NCBI GenBank assembly: GCA_016871725.1
Contig: VHCL01000004.1
Coordinates: forward strand, 56,366-120,365
Direction: 5' to 3'
Length of the DNA: 64,000 nt
From: Verrucomicrobiota bacterium
Lineage (GTDB): Bacteria > Verrucomicrobiota > Verrucomicrobiia > Opitutales > UBA953
The notes beneath the pieces were generated by a model that made no database searches, was not told the DNA's origin, and saw only the letters and a program-made list of their open reading frames with translations. Positions 1-10,990 of the stretch are shown piece after piece. The translations under genes were made by a program, and so were the position numbers. Position 1 is the stretch's first letter; each line of letters starts with the position of its first letter.

Positions 1-1
1 C

Positions 2-628
2 GCGATGTTCAAGGCCTACCGCGCCAAGGGCGCGCCGATCGGCTTCGCTCCGGACCCCCTCACCTCGCACCAGACGGGCGACCAGCGCTACGCCGCCATC
101 GCGTTCTTCGACGCCTGCCTTGAACTGCGTCTGCCGGCGTCGGGCAACGTCCTCCGCAAGATCGACCAATCGAAAGGCTGGCTCTCGCCGCTGCTCGGCA
201 ATGAAGCCAAGCCCGCCGGCGAATACGCGGGTGACAAGGCCGAGTCCAACTGGCTGCCGAACGCCGCCTTCGCCAAGGCTTGGAGCGAATACGTCAAGAC
301 CGGCGCCACGAACGACACCACCCCGCCGCCCGCGCCTTTCAACGTCGCGACCAAGGCCGTCGCCGAAAGCGTCGAAGTGACGTGGGATGCGCACGCCGAC
401 TTCGAGAGCGGCCTCCGCCAGTTCCTCATCAAGAAAGATGGCCAGGTCGTCGGCCGCGTGCCGGAGAAGCTCGCCAATCCCTTCGGACGACCGCTCTTCC
501 AAGGCATGACCTACGGCGACACGCCGACGCAGCCGCAGGCGCTGATGCGCTTCGTCGACAAGGGCGCGAAACCCGGCGCGAAGTACGAAGTCGTCGCGGT
601 GAACTCGGTCGGCCTCGAGTCGAAGTAA
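2..628 (+). CDS. C-terminal fragment of a protein with a fibronectin-III-like tail (truncated by window edge)
   Basis: Open from window start in frame 2; TPPPAPFNVATKAVAESVEVTWDAHADFESGLRQFLI...GAKYEVVAVNSVGLESK resembles an FN3-type beta sandwich. Confidence 0.6.
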   Translation, partial: AMFKAYRAKGAPIGFAPDPLTSHQTGDQRYAAIAFFDACLELRLPASGNVLRKIDQSKGWLSPLLGNEAKPAGEYAGDKAESNWLPNAAFAKAWSEYVKTGATNDTTPPPAPFNVATKAVAESVEVTWDAHADFESGLRQFLIKKDGQVVGRVPEKLANPFGRPLFQGMTYGDTPTQPQALMRFVDKGAKPGAKYEVVAVNSVGLESK

Positions 629-645
629 ACGACATCAGGCCGGCG

Positions 646-1482
646 TCACCGGCCCTGCGTCAGACGTTGCAGGTAGGTCGGCGCGAGCCCGGTCGAACAT
701 TGGCGGTCGTAGGCGAGCAGCGCCTGCATCGCCAGGTCGAAAGAGCCGTACACCATGTGCAGGATGACCGCCATTCGCAGGAGCTTCTCCGACGGCAGGT
801 GGTCCAAGGCCATGAAGTCCTTCACGTAGACCGCATCGGCCCAGAGCATCTGGCTCAGGCACTGGTTGACGTCGTTGTTCACGATGAGCGGCTTGAAGGT
901 GCGGCCGGCGAGCCCGGCGAACTTATGGAAGACGAAGCCGCTGCGGCGGAGCCGCTGATCCACTTCCGCGAACAACGGCTGCCCCTTGTACATCTCGACG
1001 AACTCGACCTCGGTATGGACGACCACCGCGTCCGTCAGGACCCGGTCACCGCCGTTCAGCACGTCCAGCTCGGCGCCCTGCACGTCCAGCTTGAGGAAAT
1101 CCGCCCCGGTGATCTGAGGGATGTCATCGAGCCGCTTCGTCGCGAACGTATGCTGCTTCACCACCTGCGTCAGGTTCTCAAGGTTCTGAAACCTATCCAG
1201 CAAGGCGGAATTAGGCTCCAGCAAGGAGGACGTCATCGGATAATTGCATTCATGGAACGCGCGCGTCGTACCGTCGCCGATCGCGTAGGGCAGATAGGTC
1301 CGGGACTCCCGGGACATCGCGTTCAGGCGGTCACACTCGGCCTGCACGCATTCAAAGCCAAGCACGCTGGCGACGCCTGCCTTAAGGAGCGGATCGTAGA
1401 TCTCGGCACCGAGATCCATCGCGCCGACATCGATGACCTGGACTTTCCCGACAGGGGGTAGGATTTCGAGGATGTTGAACAT
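646..1482 (-). CDS. FkbM family methyltransferase
   Basis: VQVIDVGAMDLGAEIYDPLL...FLKLDVQGAELDVLNGG typical of FkbM-type SAM methyltransferases; start chosen at internal MFNILEILPP. Confidence 0.75.
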   Translation of the reverse strand: MFNILEILPPVGKVQVIDVGAMDLGAEIYDPLLKAGVASVLGFECVQAECDRLNAMSRESRTYLPYAIGDGTTRAFHECNYPMTSSLLEPNSALLDRFQNLENLTQVVKQHTFATKRLDDIPQITGADFLKLDVQGAELDVLNGGDRVLTDAVVVHTEVEFVEMYKGQPLFAEVDQRLRRSGFVFHKFAGLAGRTFKPLIVNNDVNQCLSQMLWADAVYVKDFMALDHLPSEKLLRMAVILHMVYGSFDLAMQALLAYDRQCSTGLAPTYLQRLTQGR

Positions 1483-1596
1483 GCTTCGGGCGGGTGGATG
1501 ATCAGGAGCGGGGCACGGAATGACTACCGCTCCCGCGGAGGCCTGGCAACCTATCGCTTGCGCGGCCGCGACCGTCGCGGGTGAGGCGGGCAACAA

Positions 1597-1626
1597 AAAG
1601 GGCCGCCCATCGGGCGGCCCTTCGCT
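1597..1626 (-). terminator. Rho-independent terminator downstream of enolase
   Basis: Minus strand GGGCCGCCCGATGGGCGGCCC followed by TTTTTG. Confidence 0.8.
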
Positions 1627-1643
1627 TCGCCTACGACCCGGGA

Positions 1644-3193
<1,550 letters not shown>

Positions 3194-3242
3194 GTGAAAG
3201 AGGAAGGTGAACAAAGGGAGCGGACCGCCCTCTGGCAAGCCT

Positions 3243-3737
3243 TCAATGCACGTCCCCGAGATAGGTGGCCGAACCGTCCCTCAGGGCCTTGGCGATGATG
3301 TCGCCCAAGCCCTTGGGCGAAAGGGGGTAATCCGCCAGCCGAGCCAGCGGCAGCCACTCGAAACCGACCTGCCGACGGTCACGCTCCCGGCCCTCCCCGA
3401 TCGGCCCGAGGTCGTCGCAGCGGCAATGGAAGACGGCTTCCACCTGGTGGAAGTGCCCGTGGATCCGATGCATGGCATGGTTCTTGCCGACGTACTCCCG
3501 GAGGTAGACCAGGCCCAACGGCTCGACGCGCAGGCCGAGCTCCTCGTGGACCTCGCGACGGACGGTGTCCCGCAACGTCTCGCCATGGTTCTGGCCGCCG
3601 CCCGGCAGGACGAGGAACTCGCCCTCCTCGGTACGGATCCGGACCGCCAGGATCTCCTCGCCGCGCAGGATGACGGCGCGGGCGGCCGTCCGGACCCCGG
3701 AAGACGCGCTGCCTGACTGACGACGAGGAGGAGACAC
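3243..3737 (-). CDS. NUDIX hydrolase
   Basis: Nudix box GGGQNHGETLRDTVRREVHEELGL. Confidence 0.88.
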   Translation of the reverse strand: MSPPRRQSGSASSGVRTAARAVILRGEEILAVRIRTEEGEFLVLPGGGQNHGETLRDTVRREVHEELGLRVEPLGLVYLREYVGKNHAMHRIHGHFHQVEAVFHCRCDDLGPIGEGRERDRRQVGFEWLPLARLADYPLSPKGLGDIIAKALRDGSATYLGDVH

Positions 3738-3802
3738 GCGGCCACACTACCGGGATGACCCGGACAGTGAAGCCGTAAAGCGTGGGCGGTAATCCGCCCG
3801 GC

Positions 3803-4543
3803 TTACGACAGCAGCTTCTCGTCGATCTCCTGGTTGCCGTGGACGGCCTTGACGTCGTCCAGGGCTTCGAGGGCGTCGATGAGCTCCATCACCTGCTTGG
3901 CCACGGCGGCGTCGCCGACCGGGACCGGGATGCTGGAGATGTAGGAAAGCTCGGCCGACTCCGGCTTGAGGGACTTCTCCTGCAGGGCCTTGGAGACGGC
4001 GTCGAAGGCAGCGATCGGGCAGAGCACCTCGAAGTGGTCGCCGTGGTTGACGACGTCTTCGGCGCCGGCCTCGAGGACGAGCTCCATCAGGGCGTCTTCG
4101 CCGATCTGGGCGGAGCCGATGAGGAACTGCCCCTTCTTCTGGAAGCTGTGGGACACGGCGCCGGTCTGGGCCATGTTGCCGCCGTTGTCGTTGAAGGCCT
4201 GACGGACTTCGGCCGCGGCGCGGTTCTTGTTGTCGGTGGTGACCTCGACGATGAGGCCGACGCCGCCGGGGGCGTAACCTTCGTAGACGATCTCCTCGTA
4301 GGTGACGCCGGGGATCTCGCCGGTGCCCTTCTGGACCGCGCGCTTGATGTTGTCCGAAGGCATGTTGGCCGAACGGGCCTTGTCCATGAGCGTGCGCAGG
4401 CGCGCGTTGGACTCGGGATTGCCGCCGCCGGCGCGGGCCGCGAGGGTGATCTCCTTCGCGAGGACGGAGAAGATCTTGCCGCGCTTGGCGTCAATGACGG
4501 CCTTGTGCCGCTTCGTCGTGTGCCACTTGCTATGACCGGACAT
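3803..4543 (-). CDS. yebC: YebC/PmpR family (TACO1-like) protein
   Basis: MSGHSKWHTTKRHKAVIDAKRGKIFSVLAKEITLAAR...NMPSDNIKRAVQKGTGE. Confidence 0.95.
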   Translation of the reverse strand: MSGHSKWHTTKRHKAVIDAKRGKIFSVLAKEITLAARAGGGNPESNARLRTLMDKARSANMPSDNIKRAVQKGTGEIPGVTYEEIVYEGYAPGGVGLIVEVTTDNKNRAAAEVRQAFNDNGGNMAQTGAVSHSFQKKGQFLIGSAQIGEDALMELVLEAGAEDVVNHGDHFEVLCPIAAFDAVSKALQEKSLKPESAELSYISSIPVPVGDAAVAKQVMELIDALEALDDVKAVHGNQEIDEKLLS

Positions 4544-4563
4544 GGTGGGATGGGGGTTGAAAA

Positions 4564-6324
4564 TCAGCCTTTGACCTTCTTCGGCGCGGGCGCGATCACC
4601 TCGACGTCCGGCTCGTCCTTGGTAAGCCAGGTCTGCAGCATCGTCAACAGGTTCTGGATCGTCATGTACAACGTCAGGGCCGAGGCCATCGGGTAGCAGA
4701 TGACCGGGAACAGCAGCGTCATCATCAGGAAGATCATCTTCTGGGAGCCGTCGCCCGAGGGCTGCGGGCTCATGCGCATCGAGAGCCACATGGTGACGCC
4801 CATCAGGACGGGCAGGAGGTTCACCGGGAAGCCGCCGAGGTGGAAGAGCGTGTCGGGCGCGGAGAGGTCGGCGATCCAGAGGAAGGAATGGAGACGCAGC
4901 TCGACGGTGGTCTGGAAAGCGGTGTAGAGGCCGAAGAAGATCGGCATCTGGATGAGGATCGGGAGGCAGCCGGCGAACGGGTTGATCTTGTTGTCGGTGT
5001 AGAGCTTCATGAGCTCCTTCTGCATCTTCTCCGGGTTGTCCTTATGCTTCTCGCGGATGTCCTGCATCGGCTTCGCGAACTTCTGCATCTTCTTGGCGGC
5101 ATTCATCTGGATCGACGTCAGCGGCCAGGTGATGACCTTGATCAGGCAGGTGAGCAGGACGATCGCCCAGCCCCAGGACCAGGCGCCGCTCCATTCCAGC
5201 AGCCAGTGCACGCCGCCGAGGACGGCGAGCAGGAGCTTGCAGATGGCGCCGAAGGAGATGAAGCCGAGGAGCTTCGAGAACTGCAGCACGGCGACCTGGC
5301 CGTCAGGCAGGGCGGCGACGCGGGCGTACTCCTTGGGGCCGACGAAGAACTCACCGGCGAAGGTCCGGGAGAGGTCGGCGGCGGGGACGGGTTCCCAGGA
5401 GGCGAAGGCCTGCAGGCCGCGCTTACCGGCGTCAAGAGCGACGGGCAGGACGAGGACTTCCGTGCGCGCGCCGCGGGCGGAGGCGTCGGCCGGATGGATG
5501 ATCGAGGAGAAGAACTGGTTGCCGGAGGCGACCCAGAGCAGCGGCTTGGCGACGGAGGCGACGGCGTGCTCGGCCTGCGCCTTATGGGCGCCGAGGCCGA
5601 AGAAGCCGCTGGAGTCGGTGAAGACGTCGAGGCCGACGCGGGTCAGGTCCTCGCCGTCGTAGGCGAGCACCGAGAGGAACTGGTTGGCGGAGTCGCCTTC
5701 GGTCGGCTGCCAGCAGCCGGTCGAGACCCAGACGGAAGCGGCCGGCTTGCCGGCGGGCGGGATGACCTTGGTGACGAAGCGAAGGGCATACGGCTCGGCG
5801 ACCGAGTCGACCGGGTGCGCCAACGAGAAGGTGCGCTCGATGCGGGTGCCGTCGGCGAGGGCGCCGACGAGCGTGATGGCTTCGGCCGAAGCACCGGGCT
5901 GGGCGACGAACTCGGAGAGGAGCGTCTCGAGCCTGCCGGTGACGGGATTCTTCACCGCGAGCGCGAGGGCCGATTCGTCGTTGCCGGCGTTGAAGACGAC
6001 GACGCCCTGCTTGGTGACGTCGGCGAACTCCTTCTTCAGGCGGATCTCCCGGATGGCGCCGCCACGGTCGGTGAGCGTCACCTTGAGCTTTTCGTTCTCG
6101 AGGACGAAGGATTTGGCCGACTCACGCGGCACCGGCCGGGCGGACTGGGCCGAGGCAGGCAAGGTCGTCGCCGGCTTGGCGACCAACGCCGGAGCGACGG
6201 GAGCGACGACGCCCGTAGGAGCCGGCTTGGCGCCCGGAGGCGGGGTCGCCGGAGCCGTGAAAAAGTAGAGGGCGAAGGCGCCGACGATGCAGGCCATGCC
6301 TAGGATGAAGTTCTTGCGATCCAT
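4564..6324 (-). CDS. yidC: Membrane protein insertase YidC
   Basis: MDRKNFILGMACIVGAFALYFFT N-terminus, periplasmic domain, and C-terminal INPFAGCLPILIQMPIFFGLYTAFQTTVELR. Confidence 0.95.
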   Translation of the reverse strand: MDRKNFILGMACIVGAFALYFFTAPATPPPGAKPAPTGVVAPVAPALVAKPATTLPASAQSARPVPRESAKSFVLENEKLKVTLTDRGGAIREIRLKKEFADVTKQGVVVFNAGNDESALALAVKNPVTGRLETLLSEFVAQPGASAEAITLVGALADGTRIERTFSLAHPVDSVAEPYALRFVTKVIPPAGKPAASVWVSTGCWQPTEGDSANQFLSVLAYDGEDLTRVGLDVFTDSSGFFGLGAHKAQAEHAVASVAKPLLWVASGNQFFSSIIHPADASARGARTEVLVLPVALDAGKRGLQAFASWEPVPAADLSRTFAGEFFVGPKEYARVAALPDGQVAVLQFSKLLGFISFGAICKLLLAVLGGVHWLLEWSGAWSWGWAIVLLTCLIKVITWPLTSIQMNAAKKMQKFAKPMQDIREKHKDNPEKMQKELMKLYTDNKINPFAGCLPILIQMPIFFGLYTAFQTTVELRLHSFLWIADLSAPDTLFHLGGFPVNLLPVLMGVTMWLSMRMSPQPSGDGSQKMIFLMMTLLFPVICYPMASALTLYMTIQNLLTMLQTWLTKDEPDVEVIAPAPKKVKG

Positions 6325-6438
6325 GGAAAGTGAGTGGTTTGGCGTAGGGAAGCCCCCGCCTTGGTGCAAGGCACAAGGCGTCGAACGACGGCACAGCCCT
6401 CGTTTTTCGTCAAAAAAGGCGCCCGTCGGGACGGCGGC

Positions 6439-7008
6439 TCAGGACCCCGGCTTGGTCGCCGGAATCTTCGCCAGTTCGGCGGGGACGGCGTCCGCGGCGT
6501 AGGTCGGGAAATTCAGCTCCAGGAGGGAGACGAAAGGCACGCTGAACTTGGTCTGCCCGGCCGAACGGTCGACCAGCGAGGCCACCGCCACGGGGGTGGC
6601 GCCGGCGGCGTTCAGGATGTCCAGGCACTCCTGCGCGCGGCCGCCGCGGGTGACGACGTCCTCGGCGACGATCACGCGTTCGCCGGGACGGAAGGTGAAA
6701 TTACGGCGCATGACCAGCTTGTCGTTCTCCTTTTCCGCGAACACGAAACGGACCCCGAGCTGGCGGGCGATCTCCTGGCCCACCACGAGCCCGCCCATCG
6801 CCGGCGCGAGGACGGTGTCACACGGATGGGCCGCGAGCTTCGGGCGGAGCAGCTCGATGAGGCGGGTGACCTTGTCCATGTGCTGGCAGACCTGGGCGCA
6901 CTGGAAGAAATGGCCGCTATGCAGGCCGGAGCGGAGGACGAAATGGCCGGTCAGCAGGGCCTTGGAATCGCGGAAGATCTGGAGGACTTCTTCTTGGGTC
7001 GAACTCAT
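6439..7008 (-). CDS. pyrE: Orotate phosphoribosyltransferase
   Basis: VIVAEDVVTRGGRAQECLDIL PRPP-binding motif; HFVLRSGLHSGHFFQCAQV. Confidence 0.9.
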   Translation of the reverse strand: MSSTQEEVLQIFRDSKALLTGHFVLRSGLHSGHFFQCAQVCQHMDKVTRLIELLRPKLAAHPCDTVLAPAMGGLVVGQEIARQLGVRFVFAEKENDKLVMRRNFTFRPGERVIVAEDVVTRGGRAQECLDILNAAGATPVAVASLVDRSAGQTKFSVPFVSLLELNFPTYAADAVPAELAKIPATKPGS

Positions 7009-7111
7009 GCGCCTTGGATAAGGCAGAAAAGTCCCGCGGGGCGAGGCGATATCCGCCCCGCCCCGCAAAAGGTTCGCCCTCCCCCACCCTCTGCCTAATA
7101 AAGGTCAACCC

Positions 7112-8185
7112 ATGGAAACCGACGCCCGCCCCGGCCCCGCGAGCCAGGCCAAGACCTGGATCATAACGATCGCCATCGTGCTCATGGCCGCCCCGTTCGT
7201 GGTGCTGGCCCTGCGCCCCCCGGCGGCGACCCCGGCGAAGGCGGGCGAGACCGACCTGACCGGCATGGTCTGGATCCCGGGCGGGGAGTTCACCATGGGG
7301 ACGGACAAGGCCGACGAGAAGCACGCGGAAGAAGCGCCGGCGCACGCGGTCGTCGTCAAAGGCTTCTGGATGGACGTCACCGAAGTGACCAACGCTCAGT
7401 TCAAACGGTTCGTCGACGCCACCGGCTACGTGACCGACGCCGAGAAGGATCTCGATCCGCGAGAATTCCCCAAGGCTCCGCCGGAAATGCTCAAAGGCGG
7501 CGCCCTGCTTTTCCAGCGCGTCTCCGGCGTGAACCCCTTCCAGTGCGGCGGCGCCGACCTGCCCTGGTGGAAGTTCACCGCCGGCGCCAATTGGCGGCAC
7601 CCGGACGGCCCCGCGTCCTCGATCGAGCAGCGCATGGACCACCCCGTGGTGTGCGTCACGTACAAGGACGCGCAGGCCTACGCCAAATGGGCGGGCAAGC
7701 GGCTGCCCACCGAAGCCGAGTGGGAGTTCGCCGCGCGCGGCGGCCTCAAGGACAAGCCTTACGTCTGGGGTGACGAAGAGCGTCCGAACGGGCGGATCAT
7801 GAGCAACCATTGGCAGGGGAAATTCCCCGAGCGCGACAGCGGCGCCGACGGCTTCACCGCGGTGGCCCCGGTGAAGTCCTTTCCGCCCAACGGTTACGGC
7901 CTCTACGACGTCTCCGGCAACGTCTGGGAGATGTGCGAGGACTGGTACGGCCTCGACTACTACAAGGTCTCGCCCAAGGATGGTCCGGTCGGCCCGGCCA
8001 TCGGCCACGACCCCGAGAAGACCGGCTTCGGCCAGCACGTGATCCGCGGGGGCTCCTGGCTCTGCGACGAAGGCTACTGCTTCCGCTACCGCCCGGCTTC
8101 GCGCCAAGGCCTCGACATGCTGACGTCGACGAACCACGTCGGCCTGCGTTGCGTCGCCGACGCGCCCGCTCCGGCGAAGAAGTAA
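7112..8185 (+). CDS. Formylglycine-generating enzyme (SUMF1/FGE) family protein
   Basis: MVWIPGGEFTMGTDK...RLPTEAEWEFAARGG...VIRGGSWLCDEGYCFRYRPASR...NHVGLRCVAD; N-terminal TM/signal anchor. Confidence 0.9.
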   Translation: METDARPGPASQAKTWIITIAIVLMAAPFVVLALRPPAATPAKAGETDLTGMVWIPGGEFTMGTDKADEKHAEEAPAHAVVVKGFWMDVTEVTNAQFKRFVDATGYVTDAEKDLDPREFPKAPPEMLKGGALLFQRVSGVNPFQCGGADLPWWKFTAGANWRHPDGPASSIEQRMDHPVVCVTYKDAQAYAKWAGKRLPTEAEWEFAARGGLKDKPYVWGDEERPNGRIMSNHWQGKFPERDSGADGFTAVAPVKSFPPNGYGLYDVSGNVWEMCEDWYGLDYYKVSPKDGPVGPAIGHDPEKTGFGQHVIRGGSWLCDEGYCFRYRPASRQGLDMLTSTNHVGLRCVADAPAPAKK

Positions 8186-8195
8186 GCGGCGAAGC

Positions 8196-9515
8196 TTACT
8201 TCTGTTCCTGGTAGTCGAGGTCCTTGCCGAAGGTCTCTTCCATGCCCCAGAGGGCGTAGAACGCCGCGCCGAAGCAGATGACGCCGAGCACCGCTCCCGC
8301 GAGCGAAGGCGCGAGGAACGGCGCGTCCTTGGCGCCCGTGAGCTGCGTGAAGCCGAAGGTGAGCAGCACGAGCGAGCCGCGGGCGAAGTTCGGGACGGTG
8401 GTCGCGACCGTGGCGCGCAGGTTGGTCCCGAACTGCTCCGCGGCGATGGTCACGAAGAGGGCCCAGTAGCCCATGCCCAGGCCCATCAGGAAGATCAGCC
8501 GGTAATAGGCCGCGGACGTCCACCCGTCGGCGCCGAAGAGATAGAGGACGACGCAGGCGAGGCTGAACGCGAGGAAACCGGCGACCACCTTGCGCCGCGA
8601 ACGGAGCAGCTGGCTGCCGACGCCGCTGGCGAGGTCGCCGAACGTCAGGCCGAGGTAGAAGGCCGCGACGGCCCAGTTCGTCTTCACCGGCTCGCCGGTG
8701 ACGCCGGCGGCCGGCGCGAAGACCGTGGCGGCGCGCTGGACGAGGATGCCGATCATATACCAGGTCGGCAGGCCGATGAGGACGCAACGGGCGTAACGGA
8801 CGAAACGGTCGCGGGAGGTGAACAGCGCGAGGAAATCACCGCGCTTCACGTCGCCGTCGGCGCCGTGCTCCTTGGCGTGATGGAACATGCCGGACTCATG
8901 GACGCCGACGCGCAGCAGCAGGAGCAGGAGGCCGAGACCCCCGCCGATGAAGTAGCTCATGCGCCAGCCGTCCGTGCCGACGAGGGCGCCGATGGCGTCG
9001 ACGTGGTCCGCCATGTAGCCGGCGACGACCGCGCCGAAGACGCCGACCGTGGCCACGACCGCCGTGCCGTAGCCGCGTCGCTCCTTGGAGAGGGATTCGG
9101 AGACGAGCGCGATGCAGCCCCCGAGCTCGCCGGCCAGGCCGAGGCCGGCGACGAAACGCCAGAACGCATAGGCCCCGAAGCTGTCGACGAGGCCGTTGGC
9201 GATGTTCGCGACGGAATAGAGGAGGATGGACCCGAAGAGCGTGGTCAGGCGGCCCATGCGGTCGCCGAGGACGCCGAAGAAGATGCCGCCGAGGAGCATG
9301 CCCATCATCTGCCAGGAAAGGAGGTCCTGGTACCAAGGGGCGCCGGTGATGAGGTGACCCAGGCCGAGGCCGTTGAGGCTCTTCTCCCGCACGGTCATGA
9401 ACAGCGTGAGGTCGTAGATGTCGACGAAGTAGCCGAGGGCGCCGACGACGACGGCGGGATGGAGCAGATCCTTCCAGAGAGGGCGCGGCTCGGCCGGGAA
9501 TGCGGGGGTGCTCAT
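8196..9515 (-). CDS. MFS transporter
   Basis: Multiple TM segments; GGIFFGVLGDRMGRLTTLFGSILLY signature loop 2-3. Confidence 0.88.
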   Translation of the reverse strand: MSTPAFPAEPRPLWKDLLHPAVVVGALGYFVDIYDLTLFMTVREKSLNGLGLGHLITGAPWYQDLLSWQMMGMLLGGIFFGVLGDRMGRLTTLFGSILLYSVANIANGLVDSFGAYAFWRFVAGLGLAGELGGCIALVSESLSKERRGYGTAVVATVGVFGAVVAGYMADHVDAIGALVGTDGWRMSYFIGGGLGLLLLLLRVGVHESGMFHHAKEHGADGDVKRGDFLALFTSRDRFVRYARCVLIGLPTWYMIGILVQRAATVFAPAAGVTGEPVKTNWAVAAFYLGLTFGDLASGVGSQLLRSRRKVVAGFLAFSLACVVLYLFGADGWTSAAYYRLIFLMGLGMGYWALFVTIAAEQFGTNLRATVATTVPNFARGSLVLLTFGFTQLTGAKDAPFLAPSLAGAVLGVICFGAAFYALWGMEETFGKDLDYQEQK

Positions 9516-9525
9516 GAAGGCGGGG

Positions 9526-10947
9526 TTACGCCTTCAGACCGTGCAGGTTGGCCATGGAAATGCCAGACAACATTGCGCCGGTGACCCCCAGGAAGCCTTG
9601 GTCCGTGCCGATGAGGAAGAGGTTGGCGAGGTCGGTCCGCCCGTCGCGGCGCTTGACCGTGGCCCCGTAGATGGCGCCGTTGAGGTGGCCGGTGAACTTG
9701 CGGACGGTCCGCGGCGTGAAGACGTCGGTCGAGGTCAGCGCGGCGTCGTGCGCGGCGTCCGTGACGGCGGGCAGATGCGCCCGGGCCACGCGGTTGAGCC
9801 GGCCGCACCACTCCTGCTTGCGGGCCTGATACTCGGCTTCGGGCAAGGCGCACCAGGCGTCGTGGTTGGCCAGCGAGGTGACCCGGAGCCAACCTTCGTC
9901 CAACGCCCTGCCCTCCCCGTATTGATAATTATTCGGGATGCAGACGACGCCGGAACGCGGGTCGACGAGGTCGGCCGGCGCCCGGTAGCTGAAGCGCTCG
10001 GCGTCGCAGAAGAAGACGATGGTGTCCTGCCAGCCGAAGCCGGCGAAGGCGGCGGCGTCATAGGTCGCGATCGTCTCGGCGTAACCCAGCCGGCCGATCT
10101 CGGCCGCCGCGGCCGCGGGCGGGGCGTCCGAACGCAGCCGCATCGTCTCGACCGCGCCCGCCGAGGAGTAGACCGCCTCGGCGGTGACTTCGCTGCCGTC
10201 GTCGAGGACGAGCGCGGCCGCGCGGCCGGCGCGCACCTCGATCCGCGTCACGCCGCACTTCATGCGTCGCTCGACGCCGTGCTCGCGGCAACGGTCGGTG
10301 AGCAGGCGGATGACCTGACGCACGCCGACGAAGGGACGCGCGAAGCCCTCGCGGAAAAGCGAACGCCACATCACGGCGAACTGCGAGACCTCGATGTCGT
10401 CCTCCAGGGCGCTGCCGTAGAAACACGTCGGCAGGAGGAGCATGTCGCGCAGCAGCGGATCCCCGAGACGCTCGTCGAGGAGCGCGCGGGCCGAACCGCC
10501 GTGGGCCTCCAGCGCCGCCTCGTCGAGCCCGGCGATCCAGGCGTCGAGCGCACGGAACCGGTCGACGGAACGCGGGAACTCGCGGGCGACGTCCGCCAGC
10601 AGGGCCTCGTAGTCGTTGTTCAGGCGGAGGTTCTTCCCGGCGATCGTCACGCGCGAGCCCCGCTGCGGACAGAGGTCGAGCTCGTCGCGGCGGATGCGCA
10701 GCTGACGCATCAGCTTCACCAACGGCGCGCCTTTCGCGCCTTCCGGCACCCAGTTGGTCAGCGCGTGCAGGCCGACGTCATACTTCCGCTTGCCGCGGGC
10801 GTAGAAGGAATTCAGGCCGCCGGGGGCGTTATGCCGCTCCAGCACCAGGACCTTGCGGCCGAACATCCCCAGCCGGACGGCGGCGGCGAGGCCCGACATG
10901 CCCGCCCCGATGATGACGGCGTCATAATGGGCGGCGGCGGTGGGCAC
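9526..10947 (-). CDS. FAD-dependent oxidoreductase of the phytoene desaturase/carotenoid isomerase-like family
   Basis: DAVIIGAGMSGLAAAVRLGMFGRKVLVLERHNAPGG dinucleotide-binding motif; C-terminal LFLIGTDQGFLGVTGAMLSG. Confidence 0.8.
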   Translation of the reverse strand: MPTAAAHYDAVIIGAGMSGLAAAVRLGMFGRKVLVLERHNAPGGLNSFYARGKRKYDVGLHALTNWVPEGAKGAPLVKLMRQLRIRRDELDLCPQRGSRVTIAGKNLRLNNDYEALLADVAREFPRSVDRFRALDAWIAGLDEAALEAHGGSARALLDERLGDPLLRDMLLLPTCFYGSALEDDIEVSQFAVMWRSLFREGFARPFVGVRQVIRLLTDRCREHGVERRMKCGVTRIEVRAGRAAALVLDDGSEVTAEAVYSSAGAVETMRLRSDAPPAAAAAEIGRLGYAETIATYDAAAFAGFGWQDTIVFFCDAERFSYRAPADLVDPRSGVVCIPNNYQYGEGRALDEGWLRVTSLANHDAWCALPEAEYQARKQEWCGRLNRVARAHLPAVTDAAHDAALTSTDVFTPRTVRKFTGHLNGAIYGATVKRRDGRTDLANLFLIGTDQGFLGVTGAMLSGISMANLHGLKA

Positions 10948-10990
10948 GGGGCTAATGTCAGGGAAGCAGGGCCGAGGTCAAGCGACGCCC

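Noticed and set aside
6412-6436. Clear terminator after pyrE
   Set aside because: Only a short CCGTC/GACGG stem followed after 5 nt by TTTTTT; possible but too weak to list as a feature.
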